Positions 21,764 to 39,603 of a stretch of DNA of 64,000 nucleotides are shown here, piece after piece. The position numbers and the translations under genes were made by a program. Below the pieces are notes generated by a model that saw only the letters and a list, made by a program, of their open reading frames with translations, did no database searches and was not told the origin of the DNA. Numbering within the stretch: the stretch's first letter is position 1; the number at the start of each line of letters is the position of its first letter. The DNA is from Carex sylvatica (lineage: Eukaryota; Streptophyta; Magnoliopsida; Poales; Cyperaceae): NCBI GenBank assembly GCA_964058845.1, contig CAXKVR010000076.1, forward strand, positions 496,001-560,000, written 5' to 3'.

Positions 21764-22180
21764 ATATGATGTGTTGTAATTAATTGTAAATACTGTGATG
21801 AATTTTATTGATGTTTATTTGAGTGTTTATGTTGCATGCACATGGTAACTTTTATATGGATTAATTAATTATCACATGTCCATTACGATGCTGCTGAAGA
21901 CTTGGGATGAATACATGATTTATTATTTATAACACATTTTATTATTTGAAAGTTAGTTTGACCCATTTCTTTGTAACCTAACCAAGATAATTGATAATGA
22001 TCTTATAGATTTAGTGTCTAATAAAATATAGTGAATTAATTAGTCAAATCAAAATAAATTGTTGCATATATATGATGTGTTGTAATTGTTGTGTTGTAAT
22101 TGTAAATAAGGAGATAAATTCTATATATGGATATGTTTATTTGAGTATATGTGTTGCATGTATGCACATGGTAACTTTTA
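21764..22180. repeat. Diverged direct duplication inside CACTA
   Basis: The block TATGATGTGTTGTAATT through GTTTATTTGAGT, GTTGCATG and CACATGGTAACTTTTAT occurs at about 21766-21858 and again at about 22072-22180. Confidence 0.65.
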
Positions 22181-22599
22181 TGTGGACTAATTGCACAATC
22201 AAAAGAAATACAACGAAACATGTTCACATAAGGAGATATCAACGTACGATTAACATTTGTTTACAATTGTTTACCTATTGCCTAATAAATATCAATTTAT
22301 AAGAAACATGCATCAACAAACATCAACAAATGTTAATTGTAAGTGGATCCCTCTTGCATATATTGTTTACCTATATTAATTGCATGCACAACTTGTTTAA
22401 CTTTTATGTGAATTAATTGTACAGTTACATAAATTAATTAGTAAATGTTGCTTGAATTAATGTGAATTAACTCGAATTTACATCATCTTCAATACTACAC
22501 ATGGAATCTTTTACAATTAATGGATCTATACCGTTCTTTTTAACTTGGCACGAATCACAAAGCCCAATAATACTGCTAGTCTGAATCCCAAAGCGATGA

Positions 22600-23000
22600 G
22601 ATTTAATCTCAAACCGTAAATGAGGTCCATCCTCTATGGTATCGGAGAGGAGTTAAATCCAACACTACTATATAAATATATTTATAAATATGCGCGTACT
22701 GTTTATATTTATCCCCGTATTTATCCACATACCACCATCGGTGGTACTGTTGACCATAACAATTAGCTGATGGCATTACAGTTAAAGGAGGAGCTAGGGT
22801 TTTCAAAATATATATATATCCAACAACGCAAAAGTATTCTAGCGCACTCTCAAAATTATTGGTCGTATCTTGGTAGCTCGCTTTCTCCGCCGCTACTCTG
22901 TCTTGACAATAGCACTCATTGCCTGCCACTTCAACAACACCGATCGAGCGCTCTCCGTTGTAAGGTTCCTGCAACTGACATTCTGTCTATATCTTAATTT
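22600..23000. other. Possible internal promoter region of the CACTA element
   Basis: TATATAAATATAT near 22670 and GCTAGGGTTTTC near 22794 resemble plant promoter or leader words. No coding sequence starts here that I can support. Confidence 0.25.
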
Positions 23001-23519
23001 CTAAGATTTTCTAGTTTTGGGGGGTTTTAGGATAATATGGTTATAGGATTTAGTTTTAGATCTTTAGTTTTTTTTAGACAATAATTTATAGTTTAGGAGG
23101 TTCCTTACTCTTTGATCTGTAATGTAATTTCAGCAATGTCGGTCCAAAATTATTTGCTACTTACGAAAAGACTGAGAAGGCCCATCGCTGATCCGTAATA
23201 AATTCATATTACCACTCACGGTGATGCTGGTTTGGATGTGTGGGTAAAATTCCCTAATTTGGTATTTTATTAATTTTTAATTCTTCAATAACTTGAAATA
23301 TGCAAGAACGACCTTGCCTTGACATCCAATCACATAGATTTTTTTAAAGATTTGCATCAATTCAAGACCTGTTAGGAGGAATGCAAGAGGAATTCAAGAC
23401 CTGTTAGGAAGAATGCAAGAAGATTTGCATCAATTAAAGATTTTATAAACAGATCTACTATTTTTACAATCAACTCCTTTATTTCATTCTGACACTGACT
23501 GTTTTCAAGTATTGCACGA

Positions 23520-24400
23520 AACTAATTCCTAATGGTGCCCAAAATAATGAAACTATTGGTTTCCTGGACCCCAGTCAGCTTAGCGACACAGCTATTAAAT
23601 ATGCTGGTGAACATTCCATTTCGTACTTGACCGATTCCTTACTAAAGTTGTAGGATAAGAATATTGTATTCTTGCCGTGCTACAAAGATGGGTAAGCTGC
23701 TAATTATACTCATATTTATTGTCTATTCTTAACAGAATAAGAATCTTATTTTATTACTTAAATTGTAGGAAATGTTAAAGGCTTCTTGTTATTATCCCAA
23801 GACAGAATGTTGTCTACTTGCTGGACCTGGTGCCAAATAACAATGACCGGGAGTTTTACATTGTTCCTGTGTTACAGCAGTAAACAAAATATATATAATT
23901 TAAAATGCTTTCCCATTGCCTACTTCTAGGTACGTACCGTATACTGACATTTAATAATTCTAGGACTTTTAAGTCATACATCTTCCGGGGAGGTCGGCAT
24001 ATGCCGAGGAGAAGAGCAATGGAGATCAAAATGTTTCAGGTAAGAAATATTTTAATTGAGTATTTCCTTGCAACTTATTTGAAGTTCTATCCAATTGCTC
24101 TACTAATTAGATCTTATTTTAAACAATACATATTTGATCAGAGCCCCACACAAAGCAATTTATGGGAGTCCAGGTATTATGTAATGAAGAACATGGAGAC
24201 GTTCATCAAAAATTATGCACGTTCTTTTTCAAAGGTTTGTCAATCACCTGTTTCTATCATCCTTTCAGCTTTAAGTTCTTAACTATACATGTTATTCATA
24301 TTTTTTTCATTTATCCATGCAGTGTCGTCTGTCCAAAATGCCGTACAAAGAACACGAATTACATGACATCCATATCCAAATGTGTAAGTTCTTCTTGGAA
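23520..24400 (+). pseudogene. Decayed Ulp1-type (C48) protease domain in CACTA
   Basis: Fragments in shifting frames resemble the SUMO-protease domain often carried by plant CACTA and Mutator elements: TIGFLDPSQLSDTAIKYA (about 23540), FLPCYKDG (about 23670), LLVIIPRQNVVYLLDLVP (about 23783) and LWESRYYVMKNMETF (about 24160). In the last, the usual Cys-Gly of the catalytic motif is Ser-Arg, so the nucleophile is lost. There are frameshifts, at least one stop and intron-like gaps. Not functional. Confidence 0.65.
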
Positions 24401-25782
24401 TTATCATCAGTTTAATTGTCGTGCAGGTACTTGGCGGTGGGAGGATTTGACAAGTTATTGTCTGTGGTTTAAAACAGTTATTATTGTCAGGTTCTTGTGT
24501 TCAAACACTTAATTAATTTGTTGTTGGTTTTAATAATTATGGTAAGAATATTTAGTTTTTTGGTACAATGAACTATTGTTGTGTTTAATAATTATTGTAA
24601 ACTATTTTTAGATATTGCTTGTGATATGGATTGATATATATTATATGTTGGAGTACTTATGTATATATTAATTGTTAGTTCAGATATGGGTATATGATGG
24701 AATGAGCGCATGCATATTTATCTTTGCTTTGCTAGCTGTGTTTTAAAAATAGCTAGGCTAGCCTGTAATACTAGAATTAATAGTAAAAAATAAATAATAA
24801 TTACATATACATCACCATCGGCCCATAAATTAATGACCCGCTAGAATTTTAGAATTTACCAACGCCAACACAGATAAAACAGATGATGCAAGACACTATT
24901 GCAATCGGCTATTGAAATTCAGTGGACGACGTTAATCACATTTGTCGTCAGTTAGAGAAACAAAAGCGATGGCGTTGGGTTCGTCAAATCCGATGGTCAA
25001 AGGTGCGCTGCCGATTGTATATTGATTAACACCATCTGTTTTGATCCGATAGCATAGACGTCTACATTTTCTATCGGGGAGATATGCATAGGATCAGACC
25101 CCGATGGCGGAACGCGATTCTAACCGATATAAAAGGGTTTTTTTTGTAGTAGTGATGACTTCTTTGTGATTTTTTTTGTATTTTTCTTGATAATTTGTAC
25201 AAGTTTGACTTATATTTTGTTTAATAAGAGATTATAAACATCAAATTTTGACTTGTATTTTATTTAATAGGCCAACAGATCTTTGTTTTTTGACAATAGA
25301 TGAAGACAAGATTAAAGTAGAATTTCAATCAAAGAAGCCCGTTGTGTAATTTTCAAGCCCATTACTTCATTTATTTCATGTTTGGGCTCAAGTTCCCCTT
25401 CTCTCTCATTTAATATGACATAACGGGTTCTCTAATATCAACCAATCATTTAATGTGGCATATGGAATCCCATAACTTAACCTCTTGGTTCATAAAACAC
25501 CATATATATTCTCATTGAACCAATCTTCTTCTTCCTCCAAAATTTACCCAAAATCAAAAACACTTGAAGAAAATCGAAAGTGTGCAAGGATTTTCTTCAA
25601 ATGTGCAAGGAATAAAGGGTGGAGGTGAAATTGGTTTCAAAATAAAAAATATTTAGTTCCGAGAGGAGCAAATTAATTTTCAGAGAGGAGCAAAATTAAA
25701 ATCAACCTATTTTTTCTACTATTTTCGAAAATCTAGGAGGCAGCTGCCCCTGGACTACACTGGATTTGCCCCTGGCTGCAGC

Positions 25783-26640
25783 ATATCCAATTTTCTGAAA
25801 TAATTAAAAAAATATGATCGGTTTAAATGCAATAACAAAAAATTTAATTAAAACAATAAAAGAGAGAGAAAAAAAGAAGCTTATAGATTGAGTACGGACC
25901 GGGTTCAAATAAATGAGCACAAGTTCAATTTGTGCTTGTCTAAAGATCATAGTTGTCACATACACCCATGAGAAATTTGTGTTCAATTTGTACTATATTT
26001 TACATTTTTCTCAGATATTTTCCTCAAGTTTTACTACTTCTAGGATTTTGGACCATCATATAAATGGAGGAGATTTTGTTAGCGGGAGATGTTACTGTTT
26101 TATTTTTCTTGCTATGTGAACTTTGCTTTTGGATGAAGTTGTATTTAATTTGGTACCGTTTTGGTACTGCCTTCAGCCTTGTAACTTGACAGCCCCTGTC
26201 AAACCTTTCAAAAAAAAAAAAAAAAAACTCAGAGCATGCGCCGCGCGATACATATTTAGACAGAAGGAATTTCCATATAGATATCGGATGTGATTAATAT
26301 GTTAAGAAATGTTTAAAGTATACGTATAACCTATTGTGTGATTAATAAATTGAGAAATGCTTATGGAGCAACTTATTAATTGTCTCATAATTAAATTCAT
26401 ACACATTTATGAGATCCATATAAACAATTTTAATAGTTCAATTAGAACTGAAAATATTTCATTTTGTGAAATATGGCCTTACGATGATGTATGAGAAAAT
26501 TTTGAATAATTCTAACATATATACATCTGACTTTTGTGGTACACACAACTTTTACTGTACATAATTTCAAAAAAATATTATTTAAATTAATAATTTAATT
26601 AATTTGAATATTTTTTTTCAAATATTTGTACCATCAAACT
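25783..26640. other. AT-rich intergenic DNA with a poly(A) retroposon end
   Basis: A 3' end of a retroposed sequence is suggested by the run of 18 A residues at about 26210-26227, after GACAGCCCCTGTCAAACC. I cannot define its 5' end or a target duplication. No gene is recognised. Confidence 0.35.
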
Positions 26641-26830
26641 TTTTTTAAATGTTAGTGGCTTTAAATGTCTACTAACAATTTTATTGATAAAAATAAAATT
26701 ATTTACAGCATGTCAAATGACACTCATTCCTAAATCTAGTCATTTATTCTCTTCAATTCCTCTAAATCACTCTATTATTCTATTCCTACATATTTACACA
26801 TCAAATGACCCAATTTCTTAGTCTACCCCT
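26640..26830 (-). mobile_element. Retroposon 3' end, second copy
   Basis: The reverse complement matches the 3' part of the insertion at 5756-6849, including the ATCAATAAAATTGTTAG and AAAGCCACTAA words before an A tract. Confidence 0.6.
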
Positions 26831-26846
26831 GCACATCCATGCACAT

Positions 26847-27163
26847 TACGTTTGGATGTATTGAGAATAGCTAGCTATTCCGAATAGCGCTGTTCTGATC
26901 CATCCAAACATACTCAATTGCTATTCGAAACAACGAGAATAGCACTGTTCTCGCTATTCTCGCTGTTCCAACAAAAAGTAAGAATAGTATTTGTTGTAAA
27001 GAATGCATCCAAAAAATAGCGGCTCTATTCCAAAGAGTGCATCCAAACAACATTTTAGCTATTCCGAATAGCTTGAGTTAGCACTATTCTCTTACCATGC
27101 TATTCTTATTTGTTATTCTCAACAGTAGCTATTCTCGCTATTCTAGAGTGCATCCAAACGCAC
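26847..27163. mobile_element. MITE with CGTTTGGATG ends
   Basis: The left end ACGTTTGGATGTA is inverted as TGCATCCAAACGCA on the right. The interior is built from GAATAGC and GCTATTC words in both orientations. Related in ends to 34004-34166. Confidence 0.75.
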
Positions 27164-27219
27164 TCTAGATACAAGAATTAATATGGAAAGAGAATAGAGT
27201 AAGCAACTTTGTTTTTCAT

Positions 27220-27850
27220 TACGGTGCTATTTTGCTAGCATTTCTTTTGCCCTTTATACACAAGGGTTTATACTTAATTTTGGCTCTTTTCATTTATTAT
27301 ATGATTCTATAAAAAAAATAATCCATTATTACATAAGAAATTTAAGAATATAAAATTTCAATGTTTTTCTATCAAAATTTAATTAATACATCATTCTAAT
27401 TTTAGTTCTTATTTATGATTGCAAATTAGATTAAAACTTTATATACAGTACCAAACTGTATCTATACCAAAGAATTTAATTTTTATACTACAAACACTTA
27501 TTCTTAGTAACATCCGAGTCATAAATTGTTCAGACCAAAAGGAACAAAAAAAACAAAACAAAACAAAAATTGAACATATGAAATCCTGCAAAAAAAAGGA
27601 TCTGATTGTTTCAATCGCAAGAGAAATGTTTTCTTTTATGTACTATATATTCTCTTTTAATGAGAAAAGAGGAATCAAAATAAAATTCTTGAGTGATTTT
27701 AAAATGAGAGAGATCGTGTCTATAAACGGACATGAGAGAAAGAGAGCTAAAGGGATTAATATTAGACCCAATTATGTAATACATAATAATTGCAAAGTTT
27801 GTAAACAATGCAACTGTTTGGCACAGTCTAGAAGATTAAAGAATATAATA
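27220..27850. repeat. Old interspersed repeat, copy B (uninterrupted)
   Basis: The reverse complement is colinear with 1-32, 5465-5755 and 6850-7080, without the copia, retroposon and MITE insertions seen in copy A. It therefore shows the pre-insertion arrangement. A 151-codon open frame lies within it but has repeat-like AT composition and is not credited. Confidence 0.8.
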
Positions 27851-28022
27851 ATAAAAAAAAAGTTACTTGTTTGAACAAGAGCAAGACAATGAAGACGTGC
27901 ATGGAATAATGAAGACGTGCATGGATGTCACCTCCTAATTAAGTATTGACCAATGTATACCTATCTCAAAACAATGAGCAAGTATGTGGAAACCACACGC
28001 CTAGCCCTCCCCTTGTGAGCAC

Positions 28023-28030
28023 TATATAAA
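28023..28030 (+). promoter_or_regulatory. TATA box of the peroxidase gene
   Basis: TATATAAA lies 80 bases before the ATG at 28110, which leaves room for a leader of about 50 bases. Upstream, at 27890-27925, AATGAAGACGTGCATGGA is repeated in tandem, giving two TGCATG palindromes. Confidence 0.75.
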
Positions 28031-28109
28031 CACACAATCCGATCCTTTGACACACACCACATCCATACCATCTAATTAATCATCAGAGTGCAGAGGGAAC
28101 TAAGAAACC

Positions 28110-29631
28110 ATGACGGCACTCAATTTGTTGATCTTAGTTTCCCTCCTCGTAGCAGCAGCAGCAGAGTGCCCTTTTTCCAATGGCGGAGTCAATGCACCGC
28201 CAAAGGATAATACTTACGCTCCTCCACCTCCAGATAGTGGGGCGCCACCTGCACCACCAACGACAACGGAACCGCCAGCTGGTGCTCCTACAGATGCACC
28301 AGCTGGTGCTCCTACAGATGCACCAGCTGGTTCTCCTTCAGATGCTCCAGCGCTTGCTCCTACAGCCGTGCCTACGCCTGCACTAGCACCTGCACCTTCA
28401 CAGAACAAAACAGCCGGGAAATTGAGTACGGACTACTACGCTAACATATGCCCAAATCTTGAAAGCCTTGTTCAAGGTGCTGTCAGAGGAATGATGGCCT
28501 CGTCACCAATAGCTGCAGCAGCCACTCTACGCCTCTTCTTTCATGATTGTTTTGCTACAGTAAGTTCATTCTTCATGTGCTTTACAAATGCTTCTCATTT
28601 TTTAGTTTAAAAAAATATAAATGTTTGCTTTTTATCACTATAAGAACATTTGGTGCTGTCTATAAATCCTTCTGCGTTGCAACTTTAGGGCTGTGATGCT
28701 TCAATTATGATCACAAATCCAAGTAATGATGATGAGCGGCACAATCCTGAGAATCAGTTTTTAAGAGTAGATGGGTACAACACAATCATCCAAGCAAAGA
28801 ATGCGGTGGATGCGGATCCACAATGCACAAACAAAGTCTCCTGTGCAGATATTATGGCCCTCGCTGCTAGAGATGCAGTTCTCCTGGTAATGTTATTTAA
28901 TTTGAGTGAATTTCACTGTGCTATTTTTTTGGATCAAAATATGAGATTAATTAGCTGGGTTTTGTGTGGCAGAGTGGTGGCCCGACATGGAAAGTGGAGC
29001 TTGGAAGGTACGATGCAATGGGGGCAAGAGCTAGCGATGTCGACCTTCCTTCGGCATCCGAAAATGTACCCCAACTAATGACGAGGTTCTCTGCCCAAGG
29101 GCTGAGCGTAACTGATTTGGTTGCACTTTCAGGTCGAATATCTGCTCTATTTTTTTTTTAATCAACTCATATAATAATGAACAAGCTACTACCAAATGAA
29201 CTGTGATGCAAAACTATAACTTGTTAAGTTATTCATTTATAGGCGGTCATACACTCGGTGCTACTAGCTGCTTCTTTGTCAACCCCCGTCTTTATCCGAC
29301 TGTTGACCCATTTTTGGACCCCGGTTTTGCTAGCCAACTTCAAGGCACATGCCCTTCATTTATGAACCCCAATTCTTTTGTATTCTTCGATCAATCTGTG
29401 TTAACTTTCGACAATAACTACTTTTTGATGCTGCAACAAAAGAAGGGTGTCCTCTTCTCAGATAGTACCTTGTACTTTGATCCAAGTTCACAGAGCATAG
29501 TGGACAAATTTGCAGCGGATCAAAATGCATTCTTCACAGCATTTAGTGACTCCATGGTGACGCTCGGAAGGCTCGGGGTGAAGACTGCTGCCAATGGTGA
29601 GATCCGAAAGAATTGTGTCTTCCCTAATTAA
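28110..29631 (+). CDS. Class III peroxidase with Pro/Ala-rich N-terminal extension
   Basis: Secreted haem peroxidase (H2O2-dependent oxidation of phenolics, cell wall or apoplast). Exons 28110-28559, 28689-28886, 28973-29132 and 29243-29631; all GT-AG, 399 codons, the classic four-exon layout. Residues 1-18 look like a signal peptide. Residues about 20-100 are Pro/Ala/Thr-rich with repeated PAGAPTDA, like an arabinogalactan-protein module, and are absent from most family members (usually about 320-350 aa). The catalytic part is complete: distal RLFFHDCF (His145), proximal GGHTLG (His272), and the expected eight Cys, including YANICPN, DCFATGCD, QCTNKVSC and KNCVFPN. It resembles the PER45/51/73 type. 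No key residue appears lost. Confidence 0.93.
28274..28350 (+). repeat. 24-bp codon repeat in the peroxidase extension
   Basis: The unit CCAGCTGGTGCTCCTACAGA plus TGCA occurs twice perfectly and a third time with changes. It encodes PAGAPTDA, so the extension has grown at least partly by slippage or unequal exchange. Confidence 0.9.
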
Positions 29632-29778
29632 TTCAGCCTAATTGGTGTTTATCACGTTGTTGTATTGTTGTTTGCTTAATTCATTGGATTTCCTTTTCTT
29701 TATTTTATTTTCTTTGGAAACTGTTGTTTTTTACAATTTGTTGATTCAAATCGGATGTAGCAACATGAGGGTTTATGC

Positions 29779-29790
29779 AATAAATAAAAT
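29779..29790 (+). terminator. Peroxidase poly(A) signal
   Basis: Overlapping AATAAATAAAAT lies about 150 bases after the stop codon, a normal place for a plant polyadenylation signal. Confidence 0.6.
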
Positions 29791-30071
29791 ATTTTAAAAT
29801 TGTGCTCAAATGAACAAATGTTCTCCGTCTTTTCCCTGATTAGAAGTTGCTAATATTGTTTTAGGGATACACAATTGATACATTCACAATTATCTTGTGC
29901 ATAATAAATTAACAAAATGAATTTATATTTCATGTGTTCACTACATGCTCAGCATGTTTTTCTACGTTACAATGTTAATTAGATTAAATAAATTGATATG
30001 CTAAAGAGAAAATAGAGAAACCAAGGAATGTCATCTGAAACTTAGCACAGACATAGCAGCCAAATACATAT

Positions 30072-30195
30072 GTATATTTTTTTTTTTATAGAAGAGGTTG
30101 GGGGTCAACCATCCTTCATCTTGGTTTTGAACCTGAGGCGTACACGGAGAGCTGAGGTGATTCTCTCAACCAAATAATTGAAAGGATAAGGAGTG
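30072..30195 (-). mobile_element. tRNA-derived SINE
   Basis: On the minus strand, an A-box-like TGGTTGAGAG (30172-30163) and a perfect B box GGTTCAAAACC (30133-30123) precede a tail that reads as a T tract on the plus strand near 30078-30089. It lies between the peroxidase and MCM6 3' ends. Confidence 0.55.
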
Positions 30196-30433
30196 TGGTC
30201 AGGAGTATCACTCAACAGGGGCTTCCGTCCAATATATCACGCTCATTAGTCTACTTTGAATTCCAGTTAAATTACAAACTAAAGTAATCACACAAACATT
30301 AGATGAAATACAGATGCCTATCAGAAAAAAGAGGGAAAGAAACTACACCAATGCTAATTTTCCCACTCAAAACAAATTGCCTCAGCTAAGGCAACAATTT
30401 AAGCCAGATTAAAGCTAATCTAATAAAATCAAA

Positions 30434-36904
<6,471 letters not shown>

Positions 36905-37007
36905 TTCTTAATCTCTCTCTATCTCTTCTCTTCTTTTATTTGAAAGGTTGGCAGTGGCCGTCCCCTCTCTCTCTCTCTCTGGCGACTCAATCTGAGGTAG
37001 AGATAAT

Positions 37008-37043
37008 TTTGGCGGGAGAAGAAGCTAGGGTTTTAGCGCCAAA
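37008..37043. promoter_or_regulatory. E2F-like sites upstream of MCM6
   Basis: TTTGGCGG (37008-37015) on the plus strand and TTTGGCGC (37043-37036) on the minus strand lie 104-139 bases before the MCM6 ATG. Both fit the E2F core TTTSSCGS. E2F/DP control of plant MCM genes at G1/S is established; its action here is inferred. Confidence 0.7.
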
Positions 37044-37078
37044 ATGACTGTGGGGTCTGTCGAGTCCATACCTCTGAG

Positions 37079-37227
37079 GTAACAGAATATTTCTCTTTCG
37101 ATCCGGACTGTCCGATAAAAATCCAGGCAAATCTGATCCGATGTTGAAGTGGAATGCGCGGTTTCCTTTAATATTCGTGCGGATTCTGATCGGATGGTCC
37201 AAATTCTAAACAGAAATATTCTGTTAC
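37079..37227. mobile_element. Small MITE with perfect 16-bp TIRs
   Basis: GTAACAGAATATTTCT (37079-37094) is exactly inverted at 37212-37227, with further imperfect pairing inside (GATCCGGACTGTCCGA and CGGATGGTCC). It lies in the MCM6 upstream region, about 35 bases beyond the E2F-like sites. Confidence 0.85.
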
Positions 37228-37422
37228 TTTTAGATGAAATGATTTGACGGGTCTATTCGACTGAGATAATCTGATAAAGCAGAAAGCCTACTGAAGGCCC
37301 ATTCAAGGCCCGTTATGATTAGGCCCAGAGTCCTTACTCTAAGAAAACAAAAATTAATATCCGTTACATGCCGCTACCGACATGACACCGAGACCGGTTA
37401 CCTAACATCGCATATTCTGCTG

Positions 37423-37724
37423 TAGAGGTGAAAACGGATCGGATATGGATCGATAGCGGTAAAATTATCTGTTTTTCTTTTATACGGATACGGATTGGAT
37501 TTTAGACTGATATATATGGATATACAGATATAGATGAGATATCATATATCGTTATATAAATATTTTTATAATATATATTAAATTATGTGATATATATTTA
37601 TTATTAAAATATAAAAAATTAAAATTCAAAATCAATCCATATGAATATTAGAATATAGATATATGGATTTAATTTTTAAATATGAGTCCGAATTCGGATA
37701 ATATTCTACCTGTTTTCACTCCTA
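37423..37724. mobile_element. MITE with TAGAGGTGAAAACGG ends
   Basis: The left end TAGAGGTGAAAACGGATCGG and the right end ACCTGTTTTCACTCCTA are inverted. The interior is AT-rich with ATATGGATAT words. No ORF. Confidence 0.75.
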
Positions 37725-38075
37725 TCCTACGGAATGGAAAGCACTGTCGGGTCATTCTTCGAAGAGAGAGAAAAACGTTAATATTTTGCAGAAGTCAACA
37801 TCACCTCAAGTTTTTTTTGATGAAAAGCCCGTAGGCATCACCTCAAGTTATTTCTCTCTGAGACTGATCACATTTTAGCTTACTGTTGAGTCATTTCCTG
37901 GAATATTCAATAATAAGACAGCCCAAATTTAGAATTAAAGGAAAGCAACTTATCAGCCTCGTTGATGAATTTAATTTAAAATTTATCGGATTAATTTTAA
38001 ATAACATATTTTAATTGTTAAAATAATTCACTAACTGTAAATGTATTATTAGACAATTCACATGTTGTATATGTA

Positions 38076-38705
38076 TGTCACACCCCGAAACAAAGGGTCG
38101 TGCAGTTACACCGTTAATACATAGTTTCTTATATATTCACAAGGCAATCACAAAGTATAATTCCAAGCAAGCAATTTATTTCGTCAAAATTACCATTTAA
38201 ATAGAGCTAGTACAATTTGTTCATAATACCATATATCCAAAACAAACTATTTTATTTACAACTCTTACTTATATTGCCATTATAGTAACATTTAAAACAA
38301 GCTATTTTAACCTTCAGTCAAAGAAAATATTTAAACAGTATTCACAAGTTTGTACAAAGCAACATATTTCATAAGTTTTACAAGCAACACATTTCACCAT
38401 TTTTACAACGCAAAAGATTTGGCTGAAAAGGCTGTACAATAAAACACTATACAATGATTCAACCAGTAAACAAAAGCGGTCACTATAACATGGCATATTC
38501 TGTACCTACACGGCTTACTCCTCACTTGTTGTGTCCGAGCCCTTATTCTCGATTTCTTGAAAAAAAACCCACGAGGGGGAAGAGGGGTGAGAAACTTATC
38601 AACTGTTTCTCAGTGCATAATTTATTTAGAGCTACTGGATTTGTAAGAAATCCATTACCAGAACTAAATAATCACAATATTTCAACATCTAAGTTAATTA
38701 TTCAT
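38076..38705. repeat. Possible LTR fragment (TGTCACACCCC start)
   Basis: TGTCACACCCCGAAACAAAG resembles the start of LTRs of plant Del/Tekay gypsy elements, and GAGGGGGAAGAGGGGTGAG (about 38572) is of a kind seen inside them. No second LTR, target duplication or coding region was found. Confidence 0.3.
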
Positions 38706-39603
38706 TAATAATGAATACAAATGTTCAAGAATGAGATTCAAATGAGATTCAACCAATATATAACAACTTTGAAGGTTTTAATTGGTCAATGGATACCATA
38801 CTTAGATAAATTTTCAAAGTTTATCATTTCCAGATTTTTCATGATTCGGGGAATTGCATAAATTAAATTTGAAATTTTGTTAATTTAATCATTCATATTA
38901 TTATATTCACTCTACAATGAAAATATTTTTTTTGTTTATGCTTAAGCAATCAATCAATATAAAATCCTGTAAAGCATCAGAAAATTTAGAATTTTTAAAC
39001 TTATATTTAGTTTAACAGTTTGAATTTTAATTTTATAAAATTCATATTGTTATAATGTATTATTTAAAAAAAATTATCTTGTTTTCCAAATTTGAATGCA
39101 AAATCCAGCAGTTAAAAAATAAAAGTATATAAGTTTAATGCATTTGTTTATTATTATTGTTTTACCGCTTAACTTTATCCTAAATTTAAATTAAAATATA
39201 GAGAGAGAGAGAGAGTTGAACTACAGTAAGTACTTCGCTAAGTAAAGCGATTATTTTACTTGACGTCTATATTTTCAATTTAAAAGTTCAAAATATCGAT
39301 CTGAACTGTTCAAGTTGATCTCCATATTAAATTATGCTTGGAGACCAAATTTTAAAGTTTTTAGAGATTCTTTACTATTTTTTTGGAATTTTTTAAAGTC
39401 ACTGATTTTATATGGTTTACGATTTTCCGAAAAATAGTGATTTTAAAAAAATTATAAAAATAAAGTAAAAAATTTCTATAAATTAAACTTTGTCTCCAAG
39501 AATAATTTAATATGGAGATCAACTTGAACGGTTTGAATCGATGTTTTGAGTTTAAAAATTGAAAATATAAACGTGAAGTAAAACACTCGCTTTACTTCGC
39601 GAA

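Larger units (their letters stand above)
20314..25154. mobile_element. CACTA (En/Spm-type) transposon
   Basis: It begins CACTACTACAAAAAT and ends TTTTTTTGTAGTAGTG, a textbook CACTA inverted pair, flanked by ATG on both sides (20311-20313 and 25155-25157) as the 3-bp target duplication. The subterminal zones carry repeated CCGATGGC-like words (for example near 20445, 20541 and 25091), typical transposase-binding repeats. The 4.84-kb interior holds a GRF-finger ORF, a fold-back MITE and a decayed Ulp1 protease domain. I find no intact transposase. Confidence 0.9.
20129..25774. mobile_element. Non-autonomous hAT element split by a CACTA element
   Basis: Terminal repeats: left CAGGGGCGGACACAG, right (reverse complement) CAGGGGCAAATCCAG. 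Flanks GCTGCAGT (20121-20128) and GCTGCAGC (25775-25782) give an 8-bp target duplication with one mismatch, as expected for hAT. Without the internal CACTA insertion the element is about 800 bp (20129-20313 plus 25158-25774). I see no transposase, so it needed one in trans. Its ends match the elements at 17245 and 62261. Confidence 0.85.

Noticed and set aside
23905..24512. Two overlapping plus-strand frames of 116-125 codons
   Set aside because: Parts of the decayed Ulp1 domain read across frameshifts and intron-like sequence; not separate genes.
27419..27874. 151-codon open frame
   Set aside because: It lies in the old repeat copy B and is Lys/Ile/Asn-rich in the manner of random AT sequence. 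The inverted copy A does not preserve the frame.
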